DNA of 18,548 nt. Source: Limnoraphis robusta CS-951. GTDB taxonomy: Bacteria; Cyanobacteriota; Cyanobacteriia; Cyanobacteriales; Microcoleaceae. The stretch is taken from NCBI RefSeq assembly GCF_000972705.2, contig NZ_LATL02000091.1, positions 1 to 18,548 on the forward strand, in the 5' to 3' direction. Numbering within the stretch: the first letter of the stretch is position 1; each line of letters starts with the position of its first letter. This document shows positions 8,398 through 15,109 of this stretch, piece after piece. Position numbers and translations under genes: made by a program. The notes under the pieces were generated by a model that searched no databases, had not been told where the DNA came from, and was given only the letters and a program-made list of their open reading frames with translations.

Positions 8398-8459
8398 AAA
8401 AAAGTCGGTGGGTCAAACACAGTAGCACTCAAGGTTTCAGGTCTTCAACTTCACCGACT
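8398..8459 (-). terminator. Candidate intrinsic terminator after the MocR-type gene
   Basis: On the minus strand AGTCGGTG (8459-8452) and CACCGACT (8410-8403) form a perfect 8-bp stem, with T6 ending at 8398 directly following. It lies 35 bp past the stop of the aminotransferase-type regulator and upstream of the kaiC promoter region, where it would insulate kaiC from read-through. The loop is long (41 nt), which is unusual, so a small structured RNA or chance pairing are alternatives. Confidence 0.45.
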
Positions 8460-8493
8460 CTATAAGTTTTGTGAAATTCTTGTGAATTTAAAC

Positions 8494-9945
8494 TCAATCC
8501 TGCAATTGCCGATCAATCAAACGACCTAAGGTTTTCATCGCCTGTTCGAGTTGATATGACCAGGGTATTCCACAGTTGAGACGGAAGCAATTTTGATAAC
8601 TTCCTGAAACCGAAAAAATTGCACCAGGGGCAATACTAATTTTATGCTGAAAAGCCTGATGATAAAGAAGCATAGAATCAAATTTTGGCGATAATTCCAC
8701 CCACAAAACATGACCGCCCGTTGGTCGAGTTACCTTGGTTTCATCGGGAAAATATTCATAAATCGCTTGCGTCATTCTGATCACTTTTTCTTGATAAGAA
8801 CGCCGCAATTGTCGCAGATGACGATCATAGCCTCCATTGGATAAAAAAGCAGCGATTGTCAGTTGATTGACCGGAGCGGTGTTAATATTCGTAATCAATT
8901 TTAGCTGTTCAATTTCCGTTTGATAACGACCCGGAACCGCCCAACCTACGCGCAAACCGGGAGATAATGTTTTACTGCAAGATGCACAATACAAAACTAA
9001 TCCCTTGCGATCAAAAGCTTTAATAGCTTTCGGACGATTTCCGTCAAAGCCTAAATCTCCATAAACATCATCTTCTACCAACGGCACATCATAGGTTTCT
9101 AAAATTTCTACCAATTGTTTTTTCTTCTCATCACTCATACAACTTGCTAAAGGATTACTAAAATTAGAAACGACAGCGCAAGCGGCAATATTTCCTTGTT
9201 GAAATGCGGCTTCTAATTCTTCAATAATTAACCCTTCTCGGGGATGAGTTGGCAGTTCTAATGCTTGTAAATGCAACGATTCTAAAATTTCTAATAAGCC
9301 ATAATAACAAGGCGACTCAATGGCTACTGTATCTCCCGGTTTAGTCACCGCCCGTAAAGACAAATAAAGCGCTTCTGTCGTGCCATTTGTCACTAATATT
9401 TGTTCAGGCGTGATCGAACAACCCGCATCCATCAAACGACGGGCGACTTCGTGACGCAGGGGTTCGCAACCCGGAAGCGGATCATAGGCGTGACAAATTT
9501 CCGGGTACTGGCGCATCACCTGTCCCATTAAACGGTTGAGGGCTTTGATAGGAAACAGTTGAGGATCAGCCACCGCCGCCCCTAAACGGATAATACTCGG
9601 ATCTCGCAGGGCGACGTTGATCCGAAACGCGATCGAGGTGTCCACCTGATAAATGCGACGGGGAGGCGTGGAAGGCTTCGGTTCATCCCGATAAGACAAC
9701 AAAGAGGTTTGTTTGACAAAGTAACCCGACTGGGGACGCGCCCCAATAAAACCCCGATCTTCGAGGAGGCGATAGGCTTCTAACACCGTCGAGATGCTGA
9801 CGTTCATCTGTTTGTGCATCCGTCTGACCGAGGGAATGCGATCGCCCGGTTGCAGCGTGCCTTCTTCTATGAGGGACTGGACGCGATAGGCGACCTGTTC
9901 ATACAGGTTGGTGCGATCTGATTTTTCCAGGGGTTTGAGGTTCAT
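8494..9945 (-). CDS. MocR-type transcriptional regulator (GntR winged helix fused to class I aminotransferase)
   Basis: 483 aa from the ATG at 9945; the frame continues to a TTG at 9981, but ATG followed by LKPLEKSD leaves a standard GntR start, so it is preferred although no strong Shine-Dalgarno sequence is visible. Residues about 8-82 are a GntR winged helix (LYEQVAYRVQ, GDRIPSVRRM, VSISTVLEAYRLLEDRGFI). After a linker, about 115-480 form a PLP fold-type I aminotransferase domain: TNGTTEALYLSL, NFSNPLAS, EDDVYGD and SCSKTLSPGLRVGWA, where Lys325 is the expected PLP-binding lysine. MocR proteins use the aminotransferase domain to sense PLP or amino compounds and usually control their own gene or a divergent one. 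Here the divergent gene encodes a small unknown protein, with a perfect palindrome between them. A free-standing aminotransferase activity (2-aminoadipate or valine-pyruvate type) cannot be excluded. Confidence 0.9.
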   Translation of the reverse strand: MNLKPLEKSDRTNLYEQVAYRVQSLIEEGTLQPGDRIPSVRRMHKQMNVSISTVLEAYRLLEDRGFIGARPQSGYFVKQTSLLSYRDEPKPSTPPRRIYQVDTSIAFRINVALRDPSIIRLGAAVADPQLFPIKALNRLMGQVMRQYPEICHAYDPLPGCEPLRHEVARRLMDAGCSITPEQILVTNGTTEALYLSLRAVTKPGDTVAIESPCYYGLLEILESLHLQALELPTHPREGLIIEELEAAFQQGNIAACAVVSNFSNPLASCMSDEKKKQLVEILETYDVPLVEDDVYGDLGFDGNRPKAIKAFDRKGLVLYCASCSKTLSPGLRVGWAVPGRYQTEIEQLKLITNINTAPVNQLTIAAFLSNGGYDRHLRQLRRSYQEKVIRMTQAIYEYFPDETKVTRPTGGHVLWVELSPKFDSMLLYHQAFQHKISIAPGAIFSVSGSYQNCFRLNCGIPWSYQLEQAMKTLGRLIDRQLQD

Positions 9946-10003
9946 AGCGGTCAAGTGTGAGGCTCTCAAGATAGTGATCAATACAGTTCTAACCGTTTCC
10001 TCG

Positions 10004-10035
10004 CATAACAGTTACTTCAAGTTAAAACTGTTATG
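10004..10035. promoter_or_regulatory. Candidate operator: perfect 10-bp inverted repeat
   Basis: CATAACAGTT (10004-10013) and AACTGTTATG (10026-10035) are perfect inverted copies with a 12-bp spacer, so the centres are 22 bp apart, about two helical turns. It lies 59 bp upstream of the MocR-type ATG and 130 bp upstream of the divergent gene. A third, imperfect copy (CAATACAGTT, 8 of 10) begins at 9979 in the same orientation as the left arm, and an ATAACAG core recurs at 10100. Binding by the MocR-type regulator is inference from position and symmetry. Confidence 0.55.
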
Positions 10036-10045
10036 GTTACAAATC

Positions 10046-10051
10046 ATTATA
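10046..10051 (-). promoter_or_regulatory. Candidate -10 box of the MocR-type gene
   Basis: A perfect TATAAT on the minus strand. The region 16-18 bp upstream does not match TTGACA, so the promoter would be weak or activator-dependent. Transcription would start near 10039, placing the inverted repeat at 10035-10004 just after the start site, a classical repression position. Confidence 0.35.
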
Positions 10052-10066
10052 ACTGCCTCTGTTTTA

Positions 10067-10094
10067 TTGCCGCTAAGTTCGGCATGATGATAAT
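10067..10094 (+). promoter_or_regulatory. Weak candidate promoter of the small unknown gene
   Basis: TTGCCG (10067-10072), a 16-bp spacer and GATAAT (10089-10094) precede the 106-aa gene by about 70 bp. An ATAACAG core (10100-10106), shared with the operator palindrome, would overlap the start of transcription. Chosen by eye only. Confidence 0.25.
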
Positions 10095-10165
10095 CAGCAA
10101 TAACAGGAGTTAAAACTCGAAAAATATTCAGGATGTAGATGAAAATTAACTGAGGAGTAATTGCC

Positions 10166-10486
10166 ATGAAAAGCACTGCAAATTCCAGATCTTTACCGTC
10201 TTTTGATTTCGTTGCAGATCCACCCAAAATTCAGCCCAAACTTGCTAAAATATCAGTTCGTCTCACTCAAGCAATTCTCCGATTTTTAGTCGGCAGTTCA
10301 GAACCCAAAATTTGGCAAACTCAAAGACGAGATCAAACTTTAATTTGGCACATTTACGATCCGCAAAGCCAACGTTCCGAAGAATTTTTCAGTGAGGAGG
10401 AACTAAGAATTTGGCTAGAACAACGCTATTATAGCAGAAGTCAGGAGACACCGAGACTGGAGACAGAATTGAAACCTTTATCATAA
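10166..10486 (+). CDS. Small protein of unknown function, C-terminus encoded by a repeat
   Basis: 106 aa, not recognised. GAGGAG (10152-10157) eight bases before the ATG is a strong ribosome binding site, so the gene is probably translated. The first 30 residues are polar (SRSLPSFDF). Residues about 30-85 look like a compact basic domain: VRLTQAILRFLVGSSEPKI, then LIWHIYDPQSQRSEEFFSEEELRIWLEQRYY, a pattern seen in short cyanobacterial proteins of unknown function. The last 18 residues (89-106, from YSRSQETPR onward) are encoded entirely by the left 80-bp repeat (10430-10509), so the original C-terminus has probably been replaced or extended. It is divergent from the MocR-type gene and may be its target (inference). 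No signal peptide or membrane segment is seen. Confidence 0.65.
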   Translation: MKSTANSRSLPSFDFVADPPKIQPKLAKISVRLTQAILRFLVGSSEPKIWQTQRRDQTLIWHIYDPQSQRSEEFFSEEELRIWLEQRYYSRSQETPRLETELKPLS

Positions 10487-10509
10487 AAGGATTTGACAGA
10501 AAAACAGTG
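10430..10509 (+). repeat. Left arm of an 80-bp inverted repeat
   Basis: From TATAGCAGAAGTC to GACAGAAAAACAGTG. The sequence returns in inverted orientation at 11153-11231 with a handful of differences and a one-base indel, all but two of them in the GAGACA-rich segment; the last 45 bases differ at a single position. It begins inside the small plus-strand gene and supplies its last 18 codons and stop codon. Confidence 0.9.
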
Positions 10510-10512
10510 GGT

Positions 10513-10545
10513 AGAAACCCGGTTTATGCTAGAAACCGGGTTTCT
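10513..10545. repeat. Hairpin repeat of the AGAAACCCGGTTT type
   Basis: AGAAACCCGGTTT (10513-10525) and its perfect complement AAACCGGGTTTCT (10533-10545) flank a 7-nt loop. This 13-bp stem motif matches a dispersed palindromic repeat familiar from filamentous cyanobacterial genomes. It starts 27 bp after the stop codon of the small plus-strand gene and could end that transcript, but no T-run follows. Confidence 0.7.
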
Positions 10546-10616
10546 GGTTTGTACCTCATACGAGCGCTATTCTCATTAACTAATAATAAGAGCTAATCAT
10601 CATCTTTGGAGATTTT

Positions 10617-10790
10617 ATGCTAATCTATGACTTCAAAACCAACACCCTTGACTCGAAATCCGTTCAAAACCTACAGATCCTATTAAATCTCATTCATCAA
10701 TTCTGGAGATTTAGTAAAAATTACGGCGACTTGATCGCCACGCCCTTACAATATCGGGAAAAGTGGAATAAAACTCAGAACCGGAAATAG
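10617..10790 (+). CDS. Short hypothetical protein (57 aa) inside the repeat-bounded island
   Basis: Not recognised. GGAG (10608-10611) lies five bases before the ATG, an optimal ribosome binding site, and the frame runs to TAG at 10788. The protein starts MLIYDFKTNTLDS, has a hydrophobic/amphipathic centre (VQNLQILLNLIHQFWRF) and a basic end (YREKWNKTQNRK), so it looks like one amphipathic helix with charged flanks, with no signal peptide. An 8-bp inverted repeat (10684-10691 with 10706-10713) lies within the gene. Its position between the inverted arms suggests cargo of, or survivor from, a mobile segment. A toxin-like or regulatory peptide is conceivable but unsupported; it may also be a fragment of a longer ancestral gene. 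Confidence 0.45.
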   Translation: MLIYDFKTNTLDSKSVQNLQILLNLIHQFWRFSKNYGDLIATPLQYREKWNKTQNRK

Positions 10791-11152
10791 ATTACAAGCC
10801 TTGTCTCAAAAACCCACAGGCGGGTTCACCTCAATTTATTCATCCCACAAATAAGCTTGCTCAACCCACCCTAGAGGACTTAATAAAGTTAAACTGTTCG
10901 TCATTTCAACCTGATGATCAATTAAAGCAAATCATTAATTATAGTCCGATCCTCTAATACCAATTCTTTATGAAGCTGCATCTAATTTATCCCCCCAGCC
11001 CCCCTTACTAAGGGGGGAAGCCGCAGGCGGGGGGATCGAAAAAAGTTGCATAATTAGAAAGAAATGATATAAGTCGTTACTCCTAGTCAATTTCAATCCG
11101 TGCATAAGAGGAGTGAGGATAAAATCTATAGCAGAGAAAGAGTTGATTAGGA
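10791..11152. repeat. Non-coding repeat-rich stretch
   Basis: About 360 bp without a supportable gene. It holds a small hairpin (AACCC at 10811 with GGGTT at 10822), a GC-rich double hairpin at 10989-11036 and, around it, imperfect inverted flanks (ATACCAATTCTTT near 10959 versus the complement of AAAGAAATGATAT ending near 11072), together resembling a non-autonomous miniature element. TCTATAGCAGA at 11125 repeats the outer end of the 80-bp repeat in the orientation opposite to the right arm. Confidence 0.5.
10989..11036. repeat. Nested GC-rich hairpin repeat
   Basis: Outer arms ATCCCCCC (10989-10996) and GGGGGGAT (11029-11036) enclose inner arms CCCCCCTTA (10999-11007) and TAAGGGGGG (11009-11017). 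This C-run/G-run palindrome is a common dispersed repeat in cyanobacterial intergenic DNA. It stands out sharply from the AT-rich surroundings. Confidence 0.75.
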
Positions 11153-11231
11153 CACTGTTTTTCTGTCGAATCCTTTTATGATAAAGGTTTCAATTCTGTC
11201 TCCTGTCTCCTGTCTCCTGATTTCTGCTATA
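11153..11231 (-). repeat. Right arm of the 80-bp inverted repeat
   Basis: Reverse complement of 10430-10509, almost identical over the 45 bases from the AGAATTGAAACC segment to CAGTG. It ends 45 bp before the start codon of the oxoprolinase-type gene, so that gene's promoter must lie in or next to the repeat. Confidence 0.9.
11196..11216 (+). repeat. Heptanucleotide tandem repeat (CTGTCTC)x3
   Basis: Three exact tandem heptamers inside the right arm; the left arm has a degenerate version of the same segment. Short tandem repeats with a 7-bp period are a known class (STRR) in cyanobacterial genomes. Confidence 0.75.
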
Positions 11232-11276
11232 GAAAAACATAGCTGTTCCGTGTAATTGATTTGAGGAAAAAACGAC

Positions 11277-14200
11277 ATGACTCAGACAACATCAAATGCT
11301 ACAAATCAAGAAAAATTTCAATTTTGGATTGATCGGGGGGGTACTTTTACCGATATTGTCGCCCGAACTTCATCAGGTCAAACACTCGCCCATAAACTCC
11401 TCTCAGAAAATCCCGAACGCTATCAAGATGCAGCCATTCAAGGGATTCGAGAACTCTTAGAATTATCTCCCGATGAACCCATTCCCAGCCATCGGATTTC
11501 TGAAGTCAAAATGGGAACCACCGTCGCGACAAATGCCCTCCTCGAACGCAAAGGCGATCGCACGGTTTTAGTAATTACAAAAGGGTTTAAAGATGCGTTA
11601 AGAATCGGCTATCAAAATCGGCCGAATATTTTTGCCCGTGAGATTATTTTGCCGGAAATGCTCTATGAAAAAGTTGTTGAAGTCAATGAACGTTATGATG
11701 TTTCAGGGAATGAATTAAAAGCGGTTGATCTTTCCTCGCTACAAACCGATTTACAAGCCGCTTACGATACCGGAATTCGGAGTTGTGCCATTGTTTTAAT
11801 ACATGGCTATCGTTACCCCAAACACGAACAACAAATCGCTGAACTTGCCGAAAAAATCGGCTTTTCTCAAATTTCCGTTTCTCACACAGTCAGTCCGTTA
11901 ATGAAGCTGATTAGTCGAGGCGATACAACAGTTGTTGATGCCTATCTTTCCCCGATTTTACGCCGTTATGTCGAACAAGTTTTGAGTCAGTTAAACAGTG
12001 GAAGTGAACCCGTTTCGTTACTGTTTATGCAGTCGAATGGTGGCCTAACAGATGCCCGTAATTTTCAAGGAAAAGATAGCATTCTTTCCGGGCCTGCGGG
12101 GGGAATTGTTGGGGCTGTTCAAACCAGTTTACGGGCAGGTTTTGAGAAAATCATTAGCTTTGATATGGGCGGAACTTCGACTGATGTTGCTCATTTTAAC
12201 GGCGAATATGAACGGGAATTTGAAACCGAAATTGCAGGCGTGCGGATGCGAGTTCCGATGATGGCTATTCACACCGTCGCCGCAGGTGGGGGTTCTATTG
12301 TGCGGTTTGATGGTTCCCGTTATCGGGTTGGGCCAGAGTCAGCCGGGGCAAATCCTGGGCCTGCTTGTTATCGCAAAGGTGGGCCGTTAACGGTAACAGA
12401 CTGTAATGTAATGTTAGGGAAAATTCAGCCCGAATTCTTTCCGAAAGTGTTTGGAATTGACGGAAATTTAGCGTTAGATGGGGAAATTGTTCGTCAAAAA
12501 TTCCAAGAGTTAGCAACAGAAATTCAAGCCCAAACCGGAAATCATCGAACTCCTGAAGAAGTGGCTGCGGGATTTATTGCCATTGCAGTGGAAAATATGG
12601 CAAATGCGATTAAAAAAATCTCATTACAACGAGGTTATGATGTTTCTAACTATACGCTTTGTTGTTTCGGGGGTGCTGGCGGTCAACACGCTTGTTTAAT
12701 TGCCGATACTTTGGGCATTCAACAGATATTTATTCATCCTTATGCGGGGGTTTTGTCAGCTTATGGAATGGGTTTAGCGGATATTCGGGCAATCCGAGAA
12801 CGGTCAGTAGAAGCAACCCTAACTCAAGAATTAATCCCGCAGTTTCAAACTATTTTAACAGAATTAGAACGGGAATGTAAACAAGAATTAACGGCAAATT
12901 TAGAAAAAATGACTTCCGCAAAAGTCAATTTAAAATATCAAGGAACTGATTCCACCCTAACCGTTAATTTTGCCAGTTATGACCAGATGAAAGCCGAGTT
13001 TGAACACAAACATCAAACCATTTATGGCTTTGTGCGAGAGGGGAAAGGGTTAATTGCAGAATCTGTTTCTTTAGAAGTCATTCAACAGATGGAAACGCCC
13101 GTTGAAGCGCTCATTTATCGCACTCGTTCCCAGCCGCCTTTACCCATCGCCACCGTACAAATGTATACGCCCCAAGGATGGCAAAATACACCCCTATTTC
13201 AGCGAGAAGATTTACAACCCGGAGATGCAATTATCGGCCCTGCAATTATTATCGAAGGTACAGGAACTAACATTATAGAACCCAGTTGGCAAGTCACCTT
13301 AACCGAACGAAATCATTTAGTTTTAACTAAACTCAAAACCTCCAATTCTCAGTCTAAATTGACTTCAAATTCTTCAACAAATTCTCAACCCGATCCCGTG
13401 CGGCTAGAAATCTTTAAAAATTTGTTCCAATTTATTGCAGAACAAATGGGAATTACCCTACAAAATACAGCCGCTTCTGTTAATATTAAAGAACGCCTCG
13501 ACTTCTCCTGTGCCGTTTTCGATCAACAAGGTCAACTCGTTGCCAACGCGCCCCATATTCCCGTCCATTTGGGTTCAATGAGTGAAAGCGTTAATAGTTT
13601 AATAAAAGCTAAACAAGAGAGTCTAAAACCAGGGGATGTTTATATGCAAAATAACCCCTATGATGGCGGAACCCATTTACCCGATGTCACGGTAATTACC
13701 CCTGTTTTTGCTGTAGACTCAAACCAGATTTTATTTTATGTCGCCTCTCGGGGTCATCAAGCCGATATTGGTGGAATTACCCCCGGTTCAATGCCTCCAA
13801 ATAGTACAACCATTGAAGAAGAAGGGATTTTAATTGATAACTTTCAATTGGTAAATCAGGGACAATTTTGTGAGGTAGAATTGTTAGAGTTGTTAAGGTC
13901 AGGACGCTACCCTTCCCGAAATTCTGATATTAATATTGCCGACTTACAAGCCCAAATTGCCGCCAATGAAAAAGGCGTTCAAGAACTCCGAAAAATGGTG
14001 AATCAATACGGTTTAGAAACCGTACAAACCTATATGAGTTATGTACAGGATAACGCCGAAGAATCCGTGCGAAGGGCAATAGATGTATTGAAAGATGGCG
14101 AGTTTACCTATGAAATGGATGGCGGTAGTCAAATAAAAGTTAGCATTAAAATCAACAAACAAACTCGCAGTGCGACTATCGATTTTACAGGAACATCTCA

Positions 14201-14942
14201 ACAGTTAAACAGCAACTTTAACGCCCCCCAAGCAGTCTGTAAAGCAGCCGTTTTATATGTATTCCGAACCCTCGTTGATGATCATATTCCCCTGAATGCA
14301 GGCTGTTTAAAACCCCTGAATATTATTATCCCCGAAGGCTGTATGCTGAACCCTCGTTATCCGGCGGCTGTGGTGGCGGGAAATGTCGAAACCTCTCAAA
14401 CTATTGTTGATGCTTTATACGGTGCGTTAGGCGTGATGGCAGCCTCTCAAGGTACCATGAATAATTTTACCTTTGGAAGCGATCGCCATCAATATTATGA
14501 AACCATTTGTGGCGGTTCAGGCGCCGGGAAAAACTTCAATGGTACCGATGCAGTTCATACACACATGACCAACTCTCGTTTAACCGATCCAGAAGTATTA
14601 GAATGGCGATTTCCAGTATTATTAGAAGAGTTTAGTATTCGCCCAAATAGTGGCGGAAAAGGTCAATACAAAGGCGGAAACGGGATCACTCGAAAAATTC
14701 GTTTCCTCGAAAAAATGACCGCGAGTATTTTATCAGGACATCGAGTTATTCCTCCCTTTGGACTGGCGGGAGGCGAAGCAGGTTTAGTCGGTCAAAATTC
14801 CGTTATTCGGAATGATGAAACTGTCGAAATATTGGGAAGTACCGCTACTATTGAAATCAACGAAGGAGATTTATTTATCATTGAAACTCCAGGCGGTGGC
14901 GGATATGGAAACCCAGATGTAAACGAAGATGTAAGCGGATGA
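11277..14942 (+). CDS. Fused hydantoinase A/B protein, 5-oxoprolinase type
   Basis: 1221 aa, cytosolic. Matches the architecture of ATP-dependent 5-oxoprolinase, which opens 5-oxo-L-proline to L-glutamate and so recycles glutathione breakdown product. The HyuA half (about 1-690) opens with [14 protein letters not shown] (17-30), has [10 protein letters not shown] and the second nucleotide-binding motif DMGGTSTDV (296-304), and later [10 protein letters not shown] polar Ser/Asn/Thr linker at about 681-705 joins the HyuB half (about 705-1215): [14 protein letters not shown] (about 792-805), [59 protein letters not shown] and a final [10 protein letters not shown]. Length is close to eukaryotic OPLAH (about 1290 aa). 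GAGGAA eight bases before the ATG is a good ribosome binding site. Hydantoinase or acetophenone-carboxylase-like substrates are alternatives, but the fused form favours oxoprolinase. The gene stands alone, with repeats immediately upstream. Confidence 0.9.
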   Translation: MTQTTSNATNQEKFQFWIDRGGTFTDIVARTSSGQTLAHKLLSENPERYQDAAIQGIRELLELSPDEPIPSHRISEVKMGTTVATNALLERKGDRTVLVITKGFKDALRIGYQNRPNIFAREIILPEMLYEKVVEVNERYDVSGNELKAVDLSSLQTDLQAAYDTGIRSCAIVLIHGYRYPKHEQQIAELAEKIGFSQISVSHTVSPLMKLISRGDTTVVDAYLSPILRRYVEQVLSQLNSGSEPVSLLFMQSNGGLTDARNFQGKDSILSGPAGGIVGAVQTSLRAGFEKIISFDMGGTSTDVAHFNGEYEREFETEIAGVRMRVPMMAIHTVAAGGGSIVRFDGSRYRVGPESAGANPGPACYRKGGPLTVTDCNVMLGKIQPEFFPKVFGIDGNLALDGEIVRQKFQELATEIQAQTGNHRTPEEVAAGFIAIAVENMANAIKKISLQRGYDVSNYTLCCFGGAGGQHACLIADTLGIQQIFIHPYAGVLSAYGMGLADIRAIRERSVEATLTQELIPQFQTILTELERECKQELTANLEKMTSAKVNLKYQGTDSTLTVNFASYDQMKAEFEHKHQTIYGFVREGKGLIAESVSLEVIQQMETPVEALIYRTRSQPPLPIATVQMYTPQGWQNTPLFQREDLQPGDAIIGPAIIIEGTGTNIIEPSWQVTLTERNHLVLTKLKTSNSQSKLTSNSSTNSQPDPVRLEIFKNLFQFIAEQMGITLQNTAASVNIKERLDFSCAVFDQQGQLVANAPHIPVHLGSMSESVNSLIKAKQESLKPGDVYMQNNPYDGGTHLPDVTVITPVFAVDSNQILFYVASRGHQADIGGITPGSMPPNSTTIEEEGILIDNFQLVNQGQFCEVELLELLRSGRYPSRNSDINIADLQAQIAANEKGVQELRKMVNQYGLETVQTYMSYVQDNAEESVRRAIDVLKDGEFTYEMDGGSQIKVSIKINKQTRSATIDFTGTSQQLNSNFNAPQAVCKAAVLYVFRTLVDDHIPLNAGCLKPLNIIIPEGCMLNPRYPAAVVAGNVETSQTIVDALYGALGVMAASQGTMNNFTFGSDRHQYYETICGGSGAGKNFNGTDAVHTHMTNSRLTDPEVLEWRFPVLLEEFSIRPNSGGKGQYKGGNGITRKIRFLEKMTASILSGHRVIPPFGLAGGEAGLVGQNSVIRNDETVEILGSTATIEINEGDLFIIETPGGGGYGNPDVNEDVSG

Positions 14943-15006
14943 GTTAATGGGTTTTTGATAAGTTTAATCCGGTCAGAAACGGATAGATAAACGGATGAGT
15001 TAAAAA

Positions 15007-15060
15007 CACAAAGACACCGAGAAACTTGAAAAATAATCTTTGTGTCTTTGTGTCTTTGTG
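15007..15060. repeat. Inverted repeat CACAAAGACAC / GTGTCTTTGTG between convergent genes
   Basis: CACAAAGACAC (15007-15017) can pair with either of two overlapping copies of GTGTCTTTGTG (15042-15052 and 15050-15060). It lies in the 167-bp gap where the oxoprolinase-type gene and the histidine kinase gene converge, so it may work as a two-way transcript end; it also looks like a widespread cyanobacterial hairpin repeat. The same gap has a 12-bp direct repeat CGGATGAGTTAA (14936-14947 and 14992-15003), whose first copy spans the oxoprolinase stop codon. Confidence 0.6.
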
Positions 15061-15109
15061 GTGAGTTTACCCTTGATCAATGATTAGCCAGAGAGAGAAA
15101 ACTCAATCC

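Noticed and set aside
10012..10227. Minus-strand 71-aa frame overlapping the MocR-type promoter region
   Set aside because: It crosses the palindrome, candidate promoters and the start of the plus-strand gene, has no ribosome binding site and no recognisable domain; treated as a chance frame.
10487..11276. CRISPR array or intact insertion sequence in the repeat-rich island
   Set aside because: The repeats are not regularly spaced direct repeats with unique spacers, and no transposase frame is present; inverted and hairpin repeats fit better.
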